Assembly (NCBI RefSeq): GCF_023208015.1
Contig: NZ_CP051627.1
Coordinates: 1,302,001-1,366,000, forward strand
Origin: Thermobifida alba
GTDB lineage: Bacteria; Actinomycetota; Actinomycetes; Streptosporangiales; Streptosporangiaceae
DNA: 64,000 bases
Direction of reading: 5' to 3'
Shown here: piece by piece, positions 1-9,305 of the stretch
Numbering within the stretch: position 1 is the first letter of the stretch
Layout: each line of letters begins with the position of its first letter
Translations under genes and position numbers: made by a program
The notes under the pieces: model-generated
The model's database searches: none
The model's input: only the letters and a program-made list of their open reading frames with translations
Told to the model about the DNA's origin: nothing

Positions 1-655
1 CGACGTCTTCGTCCTGCACATCGGAGACACCGAGAACCGCTTCCACCCCGACTGGATCGCCGCGGTCAACACCGCACTGGACGAGGTGGAGAACACCGAG
101 GGGCCACGCGCCCTGGTGACCGCCGCCACCGGCAAGTTCTTCTCCAACGGCCTGGACCTGGAATGGCTCATGGCCCACCCCGAACAGCGCCGCGACTACG
201 TCCTCAGCGTCCACCGCCTCTTCGCACGCGTCCTGAGCCTGCCCCTGGTCACCGTCGCCGCCCTGCAGGGCCACACCTTCGCCGCCGGAGCCATGCTCTC
301 CCTGGCCCACGACTTCCGCGTGATGCGCGCCGACCGGGGCTTTTGGTGCCTGCCCGAAGCCGACATCCACATCCCCTTCACCCCCGGCATGTCCGCGCTC
401 ATCCAGGCCCGCCTGACCCCGCAGACCGCCCACGAGGCCATGGTCACCGCCCGCCGCTACGGCGGCCGCGACGCCCAGGCCGCGGGCATCGTCGACCACG
501 CGGTCGCCGAGGACGCCGTGCGCACCACCGCCGTCGACCTCGCCGCCGCGGCGACCACCAAGGCCGGACCCACCGTCGGCACCATCAAGGCCCGCATGTA
601 CGGCCCCGTCCTGGACGCGCTCGCCGACACCGACATCCCGCTCACGCTCAGCTGA
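1..655 (+). CDS. Enoyl-CoA hydratase/isomerase family protein (5' end outside window)
   Basis: The reading frame is already open at base 2, so the true start lies upstream and roughly the first 15-20 residues are missing. It resembles the crotonase fold: a 'GKFFSNGLDLEW' stretch matches the region that forms the CoA-binding loop and the first half of the oxyanion hole. The stretch 'AALQGHTFAAGAMLSLAHDF' fits the second oxyanion-hole helix. Crotonases hydrate or isomerise acyl-CoA thioesters in fatty-acid or aromatic degradation, but the substrate cannot be read from sequence. The canonical catalytic glutamate region reads 'CLPEADIHIPFTPGM', which retains one Glu. It converges on the acyltransferase gene, with a perfect GC palindrome in between. 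The family is fairly sure and the exact reaction unknown. Confidence 0.8.
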   Translation, partial: DVFVLHIGDTENRFHPDWIAAVNTALDEVENTEGPRALVTAATGKFFSNGLDLEWLMAHPEQRRDYVLSVHRLFARVLSLPLVTVAALQGHTFAAGAMLSLAHDFRVMRADRGFWCLPEADIHIPFTPGMSALIQARLTPQTAHEAMVTARRYGGRDAQAAGIVDHAVAEDAVRTTAVDLAAAATTKAGPTVGTIKARMYGPVLDALADTDIPLTLS

Positions 656-696
656 CCCCGCTCCCCACGGCCCCGCCCGCCGCACCGCGGCCACTC

Positions 697-718
697 CCCC
701 GCCCCGGCCGGGGCGGGG
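697..718. terminator. GC palindrome between convergent genes
   Basis: A perfect 22-bp palindrome, CCCCGCCCCGG followed by its reverse complement, lies 42 bases after the hydratase stop and before the acyltransferase stop on the other strand. It can form an 11-bp stem in either transcript. No U-tract follows, as is common for actinobacterial terminators, so termination is inferred from position and structure only. Confidence 0.45.
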
Positions 719-935
719 CCGACCAGCCCCGTCGACGCCGTCACCCGCGCGGGGAGCCGACCACCGTGAAAGCCGCGGACGCAACCCGCAGCAGGCACGA
801 CCTGATCGACCGCGGCGCAGGCGCCGACCGTGCCGGGCGCGGCGGGCATCCCCCGTCCCCTCCTCCCATGAGGACGTGAGGCCCCCCGAGCGCCGCAGGA
901 CGGGCCGCGCAGTCACCGACGCGCCGCGAAGACGG

Positions 936-1910
936 TCAGGGCAGGCGCATCCACCCGGTGCGCGCCCGCCAGGAGCCGCCCCGCTTCATCAGGTCCAGCA
1001 CGCCGCGCTGCAGACGGGTGGTGGCCTGGACCCGGTCCGGCGCCACCTCGGGGCACTCGAAGACGAACCGGAACATGTCGGCGTCGCCGGGGTTGCCGTG
1101 GTCGGTGATGGTGAAGCGGTCCTGGAAGGCGAGGATGTTGGAGGTGGGCGGCAGGTACTCGCGGAGCTGGGGGTCCAGCAGCCAGGAGGTGCAGGTGGCC
1201 ACGCTCACCCGCTGCCCGGTGACGGCGCGCAGCACCTCCCCGGCGCGGGCCAGGGAGGCGTCCACGGCCTCGGGCAGCAGCGGACCGGCCGCGGGGATGT
1301 GCAGACGCGCCACCAGCTGTCCGCTCTGCAGTTCGGCCACGTCGGGGAAGTCGCCGTCCTCCAGGTAGGCCGTCTCGTACTGCAGGCGTCCCACCTCGTA
1401 CAGCGACCCCCGGTAGTGCAGGGCGATCCAGATGGGCAGGTCCAGGCCCACCCGGCCGTACATGCGGCGGGTCTTGGCGACGTGGCGGCCCAGGTCGGCG
1501 ATGGTGGCCGCGGTGACGTCGTCGGGGACACCGCGCCCGCGGTGGCCCTCGCGCAGCAGGGGGACGGCGGCCAGGAACGCGTAGATGGGCGCACAGCGCA
1601 CGCGAGGGTCGTCAGCCGAGGTCAGGTCGGGCCAGTCCACCCAGCCGGGACGGCCCACGTCCGCGATGATCCGGGCGTAGGAGGCGTCCAGCAGCCACCG
1701 GGCGGCCTCGGGCCAGTCCGCGTCGGGCCACAGGTCCAGCAGGTCGGCGCGGTCGTCGTCGTGGAACGCGCACGCCTCCAGCAGGTCGCCCGCGGCGTCG
1801 GGCGAGGGCAGCGGGACGGGGGGCGGCGAGGGGAACTCGGCGAGGGTGGCCAGAGTGGGGGCCGCATCGGGGACAAGACCCAGGTCCTGGGCGATGGAAG
1901 GGAGGTTCAT
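936..1910 (-). CDS. Acyltransferase domain-containing protein (DUF5596-type N-terminus plus GNAT-like C-terminus)
   Basis: A 324-residue soluble protein that I match from memory to an actinobacterial family annotated as 'acyltransferase domain-containing'. The N-terminal half is mostly helical. The middle carries 'PDDVTAATIADLGRHVAKTR' and 'GLDLPIWIALHYRGSLYEVG', two stretches typical of the family. The C-terminal GNAT-like half has 'TSWLLDPQLREYLPPTSNI' followed by 'FRFVFECPEV'. The substrate is unknown. The ATG at 1910 is chosen because the homology begins at MNLPSIAQDL, and an ATG-like start 42 bases upstream adds residues that look non-coding. It is divergent from the AMP-ligase gene across about 180 bp, so the two may share a control region. 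The family call is from recall and the function is only inferred. Confidence 0.65.
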   Translation of the reverse strand: MNLPSIAQDLGLVPDAAPTLATLAEFPSPPPVPLPSPDAAGDLLEACAFHDDDRADLLDLWPDADWPEAARWLLDASYARIIADVGRPGWVDWPDLTSADDPRVRCAPIYAFLAAVPLLREGHRGRGVPDDVTAATIADLGRHVAKTRRMYGRVGLDLPIWIALHYRGSLYEVGRLQYETAYLEDGDFPDVAELQSGQLVARLHIPAAGPLLPEAVDASLARAGEVLRAVTGQRVSVATCTSWLLDPQLREYLPPTSNILAFQDRFTITDHGNPGDADMFRFVFECPEVAPDRVQATTRLQRGVLDLMKRGGSWRARTGWMRLP

Positions 1911-2090
1911 GCCACCATCGTGGCAGAAGAGAACCGTACAGAAAACACCCAATGCTATCCACTAGTTACCCCAGGTAGGAGGGTGTGCGCCGAATTTTCC
2001 TTCCGGTGAGGTACACGTCACATCCGGAGCATAGGCTTTGCAGCAAGCACACCTCACAACCGTGACAACCACGAAAGGGGACAGACAGCG

Positions 2091-3626
2091 ATGGCCGACC
2101 CCGAGCAGCAGGTCCGCGACTGGCTCACCGCCTACACCGCACCCACCGCGAGCGTGGCCCACCTGCTGTGCGATCGGCACGACCCGACCCGCACGGCCGT
2201 CACCGAGGTGCTGCCCGACCTGTCTGCCACCACCCTGACCTACGGCGACCTGTCGCGCCGTGCCGCGGATCTGGCCGCTGTCCTGGCCGAGCACGGCGTA
2301 GGGGTCGGCGACCGGGTGGCCACCCTGCTTCCGCTGGGCACCGACCTGACCGTCAGCGCCGTGGCCGCCTGGCGCCTGGGCGCGGTCCTGGTCCCGCTGC
2401 CGCCCGTCCTGGCCGCCTCGGCCGTGGACCAGCGGCTGCGCCAGGTGGCCGCCTCGGCCGTGGTCGCTCCCGCCGAGCAGAGCGGCAAGCTCGCCGCCGA
2501 CGCCCCCTGGACGGTGCTCGACCCCGACCAGCCCCCGGCCGAGAAGGCCCCCGACCCCGTGGCGGTGGGCCCCGACGCGCCCCTGCTCATCAGCCACACC
2601 CCCGGCGTGTCCGGCCCCCCGCGCCAGATCACTGTCCCGGTCCGGGCCCTGACCGCCTTCCACATCCACCACCACTACGGGCTGGGAGTGCGCGACGACG
2701 ACCTGTACTGGTGCTTCAGCGAACCCGGCGACCCCCACGGCCTGTACTACGGGCTGGTCTCCCCGCTGCTGGCCGGACACGCCTGCCTGCACCTGCGCGC
2801 CGGCTTCGACCCGGAGCTGACCCTGGACGTGCTGGAGACGTTCGGGGTGACCCGCCTGGCCGCCGCCCCCACCGTCTACCGTGCGCTGCGCAGCGCCACC
2901 AAGACCCTGCCGCCCGGGATCATGGTGCAGGGCCTGGCCAGCAACGGCGACGCGCTGCGCGCCGACCTCACCGACTGGGCGCTGGGCACCTTCGGCGTGG
3001 GCATCAGCGACCACTACGGGCACGCCGAGTCCGGGATCGTGGCCGTCAACGACGGGCAGGGCGGCCCGCTGGAAGCCCTGCCCGGATTCCGGCTGGCGGT
3101 GCTGGACCCGCTCAGCGACACCCCCGCCGACGTCGGCGTGCCCGGCCGGGTGGCGGTCGACACCGTCGACAGCCCCGCCTGGTGGTTCGACGGCTACCCG
3201 GACGACCCGCTGGCCGCGGCGCGCCGCTTCAGCCCCGACGGCCGCTGGTACCTGACCGGGGACACCGGCACCGCGGACGAGTCCGGCGCCATCCACCTGA
3301 CCCGCCACGACGGCGAGGTGATCATCACCTCCGGCTACCGGATCGGCCCCTACGACGTGGAGTCGGTGCTGCTGGAGCACGACGCGGTCGACGAGGTGGC
3401 CGTCTACGGGCTGCCCGACCCGGAGCGGGGCGCGCTGGTGGCGGCCAACGTGGTGCTGGCCCCCGGCGTCTCCCCCGGTGAGGAACTCGCCGAGGAACTC
3501 AAACGCCTGGTCGCCGAACGCTTCGCCGAGACCGCCGTGCCGCAGCGGCTGACGTTCGTGCCGCACCTGCCCAAGACCGCCAGCGGCAAGCTGCGCCGCA
3601 ACCGGCTGCGCGCCAGCGCCGCCTGA
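2091..3626 (+). CDS. AMP-dependent acyl-CoA synthetase/ligase family protein
   Basis: A 511-residue member of the ANL adenylating enzymes, which activate a carboxylate with ATP and usually transfer it to CoA. Visible core motifs are the A5 region 'YGHAESG' (residues about 306-312), the A7 motif 'WYLTGDTG', the hinge/A8 block 'EVIITSGYRIGPYDVE', and the A10 lysine in 'KTASGKLRRNRL' near the C-terminus. The phosphate-binding A3 loop is degenerate: it reads 'ISHTPGVSGPPR' where [TS]SGTTGxPK is expected, so activity may be altered. The overall look is closest to the medium-chain/acetyl-CoA synthetase branch. The ATG is preceded by AAAGGGGA at a good distance. The stop lies 13 bases from the stop of the pterin dehydratase on the opposite strand. 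Confidence 0.8.
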   Translation: MADPEQQVRDWLTAYTAPTASVAHLLCDRHDPTRTAVTEVLPDLSATTLTYGDLSRRAADLAAVLAEHGVGVGDRVATLLPLGTDLTVSAVAAWRLGAVLVPLPPVLAASAVDQRLRQVAASAVVAPAEQSGKLAADAPWTVLDPDQPPAEKAPDPVAVGPDAPLLISHTPGVSGPPRQITVPVRALTAFHIHHHYGLGVRDDDLYWCFSEPGDPHGLYYGLVSPLLAGHACLHLRAGFDPELTLDVLETFGVTRLAAAPTVYRALRSATKTLPPGIMVQGLASNGDALRADLTDWALGTFGVGISDHYGHAESGIVAVNDGQGGPLEALPGFRLAVLDPLSDTPADVGVPGRVAVDTVDSPAWWFDGYPDDPLAAARRFSPDGRWYLTGDTGTADESGAIHLTRHDGEVIITSGYRIGPYDVESVLLEHDAVDEVAVYGLPDPERGALVAANVVLAPGVSPGEELAEELKRLVAERFAETAVPQRLTFVPHLPKTASGKLRRNRLRASAA

Positions 3627-3639
3627 GCCGCCCGCCCGT

Positions 3640-3930
3640 TCAGCCCTGTTCGACGAGCGTGTCGATGCGCGCGGCCAACTTCAGGTCGCGTTCGGTCAGA
3701 TGCCCCACGTCGTGGCTGGTCAGGGTGAAGGTGATGGTGGTGTAGCGGATGTCGATGTCGGGATGGTGGTTGGCCTCCTCGGCGGCTCGGGCGACCCGCC
3801 CCACCAGGTCGATGCCGTCGGTGAAGCTCGGCACCGTGACGGTGCGGGTGATGGCCTGCCCCTCGCGGCGCCAGGCGGGCAGTCGGTTCAGCGCCGCCTC
3901 CAGCGCGGTCTCGTTGGTGGTGTCGACCAT
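3640..3930 (-). CDS. 4a-hydroxytetrahydrobiopterin dehydratase (pterin-4a-carbinolamine dehydratase)
   Basis: A 96-residue protein of the normal length for the PCD/DCoH family. It carries the signature 'EEANHHPDIDIRY', in which the adjacent histidines and following His-Pro are the catalytic pterin-binding residues. It then has 'TITFTLTSHDVGHLTERD', the usual second conserved block. The enzyme dehydrates 4a-hydroxy-tetrahydropterin formed by aromatic amino-acid hydroxylases, allowing cofactor recycling. No hydroxylase gene is visible in the window, so its partner is unknown. The ATG has a clean AGGAGG seven bases upstream. It sits downstream of, and in the same orientation as, the decayed phosphotransferase gene. 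Confidence 0.9.
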   Translation of the reverse strand: MVDTTNETALEAALNRLPAWRREGQAITRTVTVPSFTDGIDLVGRVARAAEEANHHPDIDIRYTTITFTLTSHDVGHLTERDLKLAARIDTLVEQG

Positions 3931-3999
3931 GGCTCCTCCTGCTCGCCTCGGGGACGGCCCGCCGCCCTGACCCGTACGGCGGGCGGGTTCGCTGTGGCT

Positions 4000-4776
4000 C
4001 TACCCGCGTTCGCGGCCTTCCACCGCGCAGGGACGAAGACGCGGCCCGCCCGCGGGTCGGGCGTGCTGCTCGGCGAGGACCTTCCGCGGCGACGTGGCGG
4101 GCGTCGGCCGCCACCGCCGGACCGGTGGGCCGGTGGCAGGGAAGCCGGATGAGCGCGATCGACAGTGCGCGGCCGCGCACCCAGGTCGCCTCGTCTGCGT
4201 CCACCCCGTCACGGAAGACGCCGCGGGCGCGGGCGAGCAGGGGCCACCCCACGATCAGGGCCACGGCGGGGTCTTTCACACCTGCGGCCACGAAGCCGAC
4301 GACGGTACTCAGCCGGCCGTCGCGGACCAGCACGCCGCCGGGTGACAGGTCGGCGTGCCCCACGGGGCGGGGCCGTGCCAGAGGGCGCAGCACCTCCTCC
4401 CACACGGTGAGCGCCACGGCGGCGTCGCGGGCCGCCAGGGGAAAGCCACGGTCGGCGCAGGGCCCGTCCGAGGGGACGGCGCAGCGCGGTGACGAATCCC
4501 GCCCGGTCCCCGGCCGGGCCGACGGGGGCGTCGAGGCGGCCGAGGACCGGGGCCCCGTCCAGCCAGCGGTGGACCGCCCACGGCCGGGAGCGCCCCTGGG
4601 CGAGCAGGAGGGCGGCGGCGGGGCGGGGCAGCCGTACCACCCTGTCCTCCCCCAGCCGGTGGGCGGCGTTGCCGGTCCCCGTGGACTCCACCGGGGGCCG
4701 GGCAGGCCCGCCCGGAACTGTTCGGCGAGCAGTCCCCGCACCAGCGGAACGTCGACGTCGGCTCCCCCGGCATACA
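4000..4776 (-). pseudogene. Aminoglycoside phosphotransferase (APH)-family pseudogene
   Basis: Recognisable APH-family sequence is spread over different reading frames. It starts near the GTG at 4776 with 'DVDVPLVRGLLAEQF', shifts frame to 'STGTGNAAHRLGEDRVVRLP' and 'PWAVHRWLDGAPVLGRL', then shifts again to 'VGHADLSPGGVLVRDGRLS' and 'DADEATWVRGRALSIALI'. A further shift reaches the stop at 4000. The catalytic loop that should read HGDLxPGN is 'HADLSPGG', and the Mg-binding DFG-like segment is 'VGFVA', so the active site is lost. Several frameshifts plus loss of catalytic residues argue for true decay and not a sequencing error. Intact relatives phosphorylate small molecules or antibiotics. 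Confidence 0.75.
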
Positions 4777-5010
4777 CCCTCGCGGCGCCCACACCCACCC
4801 CCTCGCCACAGTCGAACGACACCGCCCCCTCCCCTCCCCGGTCCCCAGGCCATCCCACCGGTCTTCGCTGCCCGGCCCGCCAGGGACCGGCCCCGCCCTT
4901 CCGGTACGCCGAGAATCCACGTGCCGGTCACGCGCCGTACGTTGACACCGCCACCCGGCCCCGGTTGCGTGGGCTGGGAATCCAGTGGCCCGACCGTGGG
5001 GAGAACACCG

Positions 5011-6195
5011 GTGGCAGGGGAGGACAGCCCCCAGGACGCGTTCGACCGCGCCGAACACCCGTCCCGGCTGCGGGAGGTGGCGTGGCTGTTCCTCAAACTG
5101 GGCACGGTCGCCTTCGGCGGGCCCGCCGCGCACACCGCGATGATGCGCCACGAAGTGGTGCGCCGCCGCGGCTGGATCAGCGACCAGCGGTTCGTCGACC
5201 TGATGAGCGCCACCAACCTGATCCCCGGCCCCAACTCCACCGAACTGGCCATCCACCTGGGCTATGAGCGGGCCCGCTGGCGCGGCCTGGTCGTGGCCGG
5301 GGTGTGCTTCATCGTCCCGGCCGCGCTCATGGTGACCGCGCTGGCCTGGGCCTACGTCCGCTACGGCGACACCCCGGCCCTGGCCGGCCTGCTGTACGGG
5401 GTGGTGCCGGTGGTGGTGGCGGTCATCGTCCACGCCCTGGGCGGCCTGGCGCGCACGGTGGTGAAGAACGTGTGGCTGGGCGCCGTGGCCGCCGCGGCGC
5501 TGGCCGCCTACCTGCTGGGCGTCAACGAACTGGTGGTGCTGGGCGCCGGTGCGGTCGTCTCCGCCCTGTCCCACCTGACGGCCGCGCTCCCGGGCCGCGG
5601 ACGCGCCCACGGCCTGGCGGGCGTCCCCCTGCTGGCCGCGGCCCAGCCGGTCTTCACCGACCCCACCGCCTCCCAGCTCGCGCAGCTGTTCACCACCCTG
5701 CTCAAGATCGGCGCGGTGCTCTACGGCAGCGGATACGTGCTGGTGGCGTTCGTGCGCGGCGACTTCGTGCAGCGGCTCGGCTGGATCAGCGAACAGCAGC
5801 TCCTCGACGCCGTCGCCATCGGACAGCTCACCCCCGGACCGGTGTTCACCACCGCCACCTTCGTCGGCTACCTGGTGGCCGGACCGCTGGGCGCGCTCGT
5901 CGGCACCGTCGCGATCTTCACCCCGTCGTTCGTGTTCGTCGGCCTGCTCACCCGCATCACCGACCGGCTGCGCGCCACCGCCTGGACCTCCGCCGTGCTG
6001 GACGGGGTCAACGCGGTGTCGCTGGCGCTGATGGCCGGGGTGTCGCTGCAGTTGGCCCGTACCGCGATCGTGGACTGGCCCACCCTGGCCGTCTTCGGCT
6101 GCGCTCTGCTGCTGCTGTGGCGCAGTCGCCTCAACAGCGCCTGGCTCATCGCCGGCGGGGCCGCCGTGGGCCTGCTCCGCCTCCTGCTCGGGTGA
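5011..6195 (+). CDS. chrA: Chromate transporter, CHR family (two-domain)
   Basis: A 394-residue integral membrane protein made of two homologous CHR domains. The first begins with 'FLKLGTVAFGGPAAHTAMM' and contains 'ATNLIPGPNSTELAIHLGY'. The second has 'LLKIGAVLYGSGYVLVAF' and 'AIGQLTPGPVFTTATFVGY'. The family exports chromate, probably by proton antiport. About ten to twelve hydrophobic segments are apparent. The GTG start at 5011 is preferred because GGGGAG lies seven bases upstream and the first conserved segment begins soon after; the frame is open further upstream but without family similarity. It converges with the phosphatase gene, only 9 bases away. Confidence 0.9.
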   Translation: MAGEDSPQDAFDRAEHPSRLREVAWLFLKLGTVAFGGPAAHTAMMRHEVVRRRGWISDQRFVDLMSATNLIPGPNSTELAIHLGYERARWRGLVVAGVCFIVPAALMVTALAWAYVRYGDTPALAGLLYGVVPVVVAVIVHALGGLARTVVKNVWLGAVAAAALAAYLLGVNELVVLGAGAVVSALSHLTAALPGRGRAHGLAGVPLLAAAQPVFTDPTASQLAQLFTTLLKIGAVLYGSGYVLVAFVRGDFVQRLGWISEQQLLDAVAIGQLTPGPVFTTATFVGYLVAGPLGALVGTVAIFTPSFVFVGLLTRITDRLRATAWTSAVLDGVNAVSLALMAGVSLQLARTAIVDWPTLAVFGCALLLLWRSRLNSAWLIAGGAAVGLLRLLLG

Positions 6196-6204
6196 GCCGC
6201 CCCC

Positions 6205-8013
6205 TCACCGCGGCGGTGTGCCGGGGGCGGGGATGCGCAGCACGATCACGGCGACGTCGTCGTCGTTGTCGTCGGGGCGGACCCGTTCGATGAGCCGGTC
6301 GCAGAAGTCGTCGACACCGTGGCGGGCCAGCGCGGCGGCGTGCCGCCGCAGCCGGGCCATGCCCGCGTCCACGCTGTGGCGGGGCGACTCGATCAGCCCG
6401 TCGGTGTAGAACACCACCGTGCTGGACACGGGCAGCTCAGCGGTGGCGTCGGTACGCGGCAGGCCCGTGTCGGTGCCCAGCAGCAGCCCGTGCCCCTCCT
6501 CCAGGAACCGGGTCCGCCCGTCCCCGAGGACCAGCAGGGGCGGCGGATGGCCCGCGTTGGTCCACCGCAGCAGCCGCCCTTCGGCCCCGGGTCCCTCCAG
6601 GCGGGCGAAGACCACGGTGGCCATGGAGGCCTCGCTGATGGGCCCCAGGGCCTGGTCGAGGCGTTCGACGATGCCGCTGGGCGGCTCGTCGCGGTCCCAG
6701 GCCAGGGCGCGCAGCATGTTGCGGAGCTGCGCCATGTGCGCGGCGGCCTGCAGGTCGTGGCCGACCACGTCCCCGACCACCAGGGCCAGGGTGCCGTCGG
6801 GCAGTTCGAAGGCGTCGTACCAGTCACCGCCCACGTGGGAGGCGTGCGGTGCGGGACGGTAGCGCACGGCCATCTGCAGGGAGGTGGTCCTGGGCAGCGG
6901 CGGCAGCAGGTAGCGCTGCATCGTCTCGGCGACCCGCTGCTGGCGTTCGTACAGCCGCGCGTTGTCCAGGGCGAGTCCAGCCTGGCGGGCCAGGTCGTCC
7001 ACCAGCGCCAGTTCGGTGCTGTCGAAGTCGTGGAGCTGGTCGGCGCGGCCCAGGGTGAGGGCCCCCAGAACGGAGCCGCGCGGGCCGCGCAGCGGCGCGG
7101 CGACCGCCGAGTGCATGCGGGTGCGTGCGAACAGCTCCCGTTGGGCCACCGCCATGCCCGCGTCCGGGGGACGCCGGTAGTCCTGCGGGCCCAGCCGGGT
7201 GGAGGGCGCCCCCCGCAGCACCCGCGACAGCGGCATGACCGAGGTCTCGGGGATGGGCGGCATCGGCCCCTGCAACTCCTCCAGGCGGACGTGTCGACCG
7301 TCCTCGTGGTGGACCACGAACGCCCGGTCCACCTCCCCGGCCTCGTTGACCAGGTCGACCACGGCCCAGTCGGCCAGGCGGGGGGTGACCAGCCGCACCA
7401 GCCGCCACAGCGCCTCCCTGACCTGCAGGGTGGAGGTCAGCGCCGAGGCGGCCTCGGCCAGCAGGGACAGGCTGTCGGCCAGGACGGCCAGCTCGGTCAC
7501 GTGGTCGGTGGGGGCCAGCTCGGCGACCACGCTGTCGTCGTCGTAGGGGTCGCGGGAGTGGAACAGCACCGCCGCACCGGTGGTCTCCTCGTCGATGCGG
7601 TAGGGCGAGGTCAGCCAGACCACGGGCAGCAGGGTGCCGTCCCCCCGCAGGAACCACTTGTTGCCGCCGTAGGTGGTCTGCCCCTGCAGGAAGGCCCGCA
7701 TCAGCCGGCACTGCGCGCGCGGCAGCAGCACCCCTCCGGCCCCCCGGTGCAGCAGGTCGTGGGCGTTGTGTCCGATCACGGCGGAGGCGGACCGGCCGAG
7801 CAGCTCCTCACCGCGGGGATTGACCGCGATGATCTGCTCGCGGTCGTTGGTCAGGTACACCCCGACGTTGAGCCCGGCCATCACCTTGTGCGGCAGGTCC
7901 GGATCGGGGACGGCGGGTGCGGTGTCCCGGTGGTGGTCGCTGTGCAAGGGTTCGCCTTCTTCCTGGACGAACGCGCTGTTCACCCGGTCCAAGAGTAACG
8001 GCCGCGCGACCAC
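6205..8013 (-). CDS. PAS-GAF-SpoIIE (PP2C-type) serine phosphatase
   Basis: A protein of about 600 residues with the classic actinobacterial signalling layout. A PAS domain (about residues 39-155) contains 'VNPRGEELLGRSASAVIG'. A GAF domain spans about 180-345. A C-terminal PP2C-like SpoIIE domain spans about 370-600. The metal-binding motifs of the phosphatase are present: 'GGDWYDAFELPDG', 'GDVVGHDLQAA', 'YTDGLIE' and 'DNDDDVAVIVLR'. Such proteins usually dephosphorylate anti-sigma-factor antagonists in response to signals sensed by PAS/GAF. No anti-sigma partner is adjacent. The start is uncertain: the GTG at 8013, a GTG at 7983, or a TTG at 7947 that has the best SD (GGAAGAAGG). All leave the PAS domain intact. 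Confidence 0.88.
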   Translation of the reverse strand: MVARPLLLDRVNSAFVQEEGEPLHSDHHRDTAPAVPDPDLPHKVMAGLNVGVYLTNDREQIIAVNPRGEELLGRSASAVIGHNAHDLLHRGAGGVLLPRAQCRLMRAFLQGQTTYGGNKWFLRGDGTLLPVVWLTSPYRIDEETTGAAVLFHSRDPYDDDSVVAELAPTDHVTELAVLADSLSLLAEAASALTSTLQVREALWRLVRLVTPRLADWAVVDLVNEAGEVDRAFVVHHEDGRHVRLEELQGPMPPIPETSVMPLSRVLRGAPSTRLGPQDYRRPPDAGMAVAQRELFARTRMHSAVAAPLRGPRGSVLGALTLGRADQLHDFDSTELALVDDLARQAGLALDNARLYERQQRVAETMQRYLLPPLPRTTSLQMAVRYRPAPHASHVGGDWYDAFELPDGTLALVVGDVVGHDLQAAAHMAQLRNMLRALAWDRDEPPSGIVERLDQALGPISEASMATVVFARLEGPGAEGRLLRWTNAGHPPPLLVLGDGRTRFLEEGHGLLLGTDTGLPRTDATAELPVSSTVVFYTDGLIESPRHSVDAGMARLRRHAAALARHGVDDFCDRLIERVRPDDNDDDVAVIVLRIPAPGTPPR

Positions 8014-8117
8014 GGGATCACAGACCGCCGCTGTCCGCGCAGAGCCGAAAAACCCCGACGGGATCGGGGTGCCCGAGAGGCCCGCGCCAGCAGGGTGCGG
8101 ACCTGTGGTGTGCGTCC

Positions 8118-9149
8118 CTACAGTCCAACGTGGCGCATCGGGTTGTCATTCCACGCGTCGGCGGGGCGGATGTAGGTGTCGACCACGGAGGAGTTCGGCG
8201 ACCAGCGTCCCTGGCGGGCGATGTGGGCACGGGGCACCCGGGCCGCCGCGGCGGCGGTGGCCGCGCCCGCGCGCAGGGAGTGGGCGGTGATCGGAGCGTC
8301 GATCCCGGCGCGGCGGGCCAGCGTCTTGACGATGTGGTTGATGCCGGCGCCGCTCATGCGCCCGGAGCCGCGGATGGTGGCGCCGGGGCTTCCGGCGGGC
8401 CGCCCGTACCGGTCCACGGCGCGCAGCAGCGGACCGGAGGTGATGCCGATCTCGGCGAGCGCGTCGATCCAGGCCAGCGTGGTGCGCACCGGGCAGGTGC
8501 GGGCCAGCGACCCGTAGGGGACGGCGACGGCGGCCCCGGCCGAGTCGCGGTCGGTCTTGGAGGTGCGCACCCGCACCTGCAGGCCCTCGGCGAGGAGCTG
8601 CACGTCGGCGATGTCGAGGGCGGCCAGTTCGCTGCGGCGGGCCATCATCGCGAACCCGAGCAGGCACAGGGTGCGGTCGCGCAGGCCCGCCAGGTCGTCG
8701 CCGGTGGCCTCCACCATGGCGCGCAGCTGCTCCACGGTCAGGGCGGGGGCGCGCCGCGGAACATGCCCGGCCTGGGCGCGTTCCCGGCGGTAGGCGCGCA
8801 GCACCATGCGGGCGGGTTTGGTGTCCAGGGGCAGGCCCAGGGCGGTGTGGTGGGACTGGATGGTGCCCAGGACACGGTCGACGGTGGCGGGGGCGGGCGG
8901 CGGAACGGCGTGAGTGAGGGCGTCGACGTAGGTGGCGAGGGTGGCGGCGGAGGCGGGCAGGGCGCTGCGCTCCCGGGCGGCGCACCACTCCTGGAAGGCG
9001 GCCCAGTCGCGGCTGTAGGCGGCACGGGTGTTGGGGGTCCAGCTGTCGGCGATGCGCGCGGCCGCGGTCGGGCTCAGCTCCTCGTCGGCGCGGGCGACGG
9101 AGTGGTCGTCGACGGGGACGAGCGGGCCGTGGGGGTGGGGGGTGGTCAA
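8118..9149 (-). CDS. Tyrosine recombinase / site-specific integrase
   Basis: A 343-residue recombinase with an N-terminal SAM-like core-binding domain ('WTPNTRAAYSRDWAAFQEWC') and a C-terminal catalytic domain. The catalytic set is complete: Arg in 'MMARRSELAALD', Lys in 'VRTSKTDRD', 'HSLRAG' (H-x-x-R), 'GRWSPNSSV' in place of the second His, and the nucleophile Tyr in 'VDTYIRPAD'. It should therefore be active. The start is a TTG at 9149 with AAGGA upstream; an in-frame ATG is absent nearby. No att site or tRNA gene was found beside it. A second, broken recombinase lies 2 kb to the right, so this part of the chromosome may have been an integration hot spot. Confidence 0.9.
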   Translation of the reverse strand: MTTPHPHGPLVPVDDHSVARADEELSPTAAARIADSWTPNTRAAYSRDWAAFQEWCAARERSALPASAATLATYVDALTHAVPPPAPATVDRVLGTIQSHHTALGLPLDTKPARMVLRAYRRERAQAGHVPRRAPALTVEQLRAMVEATGDDLAGLRDRTLCLLGFAMMARRSELAALDIADVQLLAEGLQVRVRTSKTDRDSAGAAVAVPYGSLARTCPVRTTLAWIDALAEIGITSGPLLRAVDRYGRPAGSPGATIRGSGRMSGAGINHIVKTLARRAGIDAPITAHSLRAGAATAAAAARVPRAHIARQGRWSPNSSVVDTYIRPADAWNDNPMRHVGL

Positions 9150-9305
9150 TCGACAGTCCTTCCTCGCGCGGTGCCGCCGGGGGCTCGTTCCGCCTGGCTA
9201 TTAAGGCACAAGGCGGGCACACGGGCAAAAACCCGGGGCGGCGGAGTGTCGCGGGGCGGTGCGCTCCCGCAGCCTTGCCCCGCCTCCCGGGGTGCGGCTG
9301 CGGGG

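Noticed and set aside
163-879. Long plus-strand frame overlapping the hydratase gene
   Set aside because: Arg/Pro/His-rich shadow of the real frame, with no motif or SD.
1962-3566. 534-codon minus-strand frame opposite the AMP-ligase
   Set aside because: Gly/Val/Gln-rich antisense shadow; the plus-strand frame carries all the AMP-ligase motifs.
6319-7998. 559-codon plus-strand frame opposite the SpoIIE phosphatase
   Set aside because: Antisense shadow of a gene with clear PAS, GAF and PP2C motifs.
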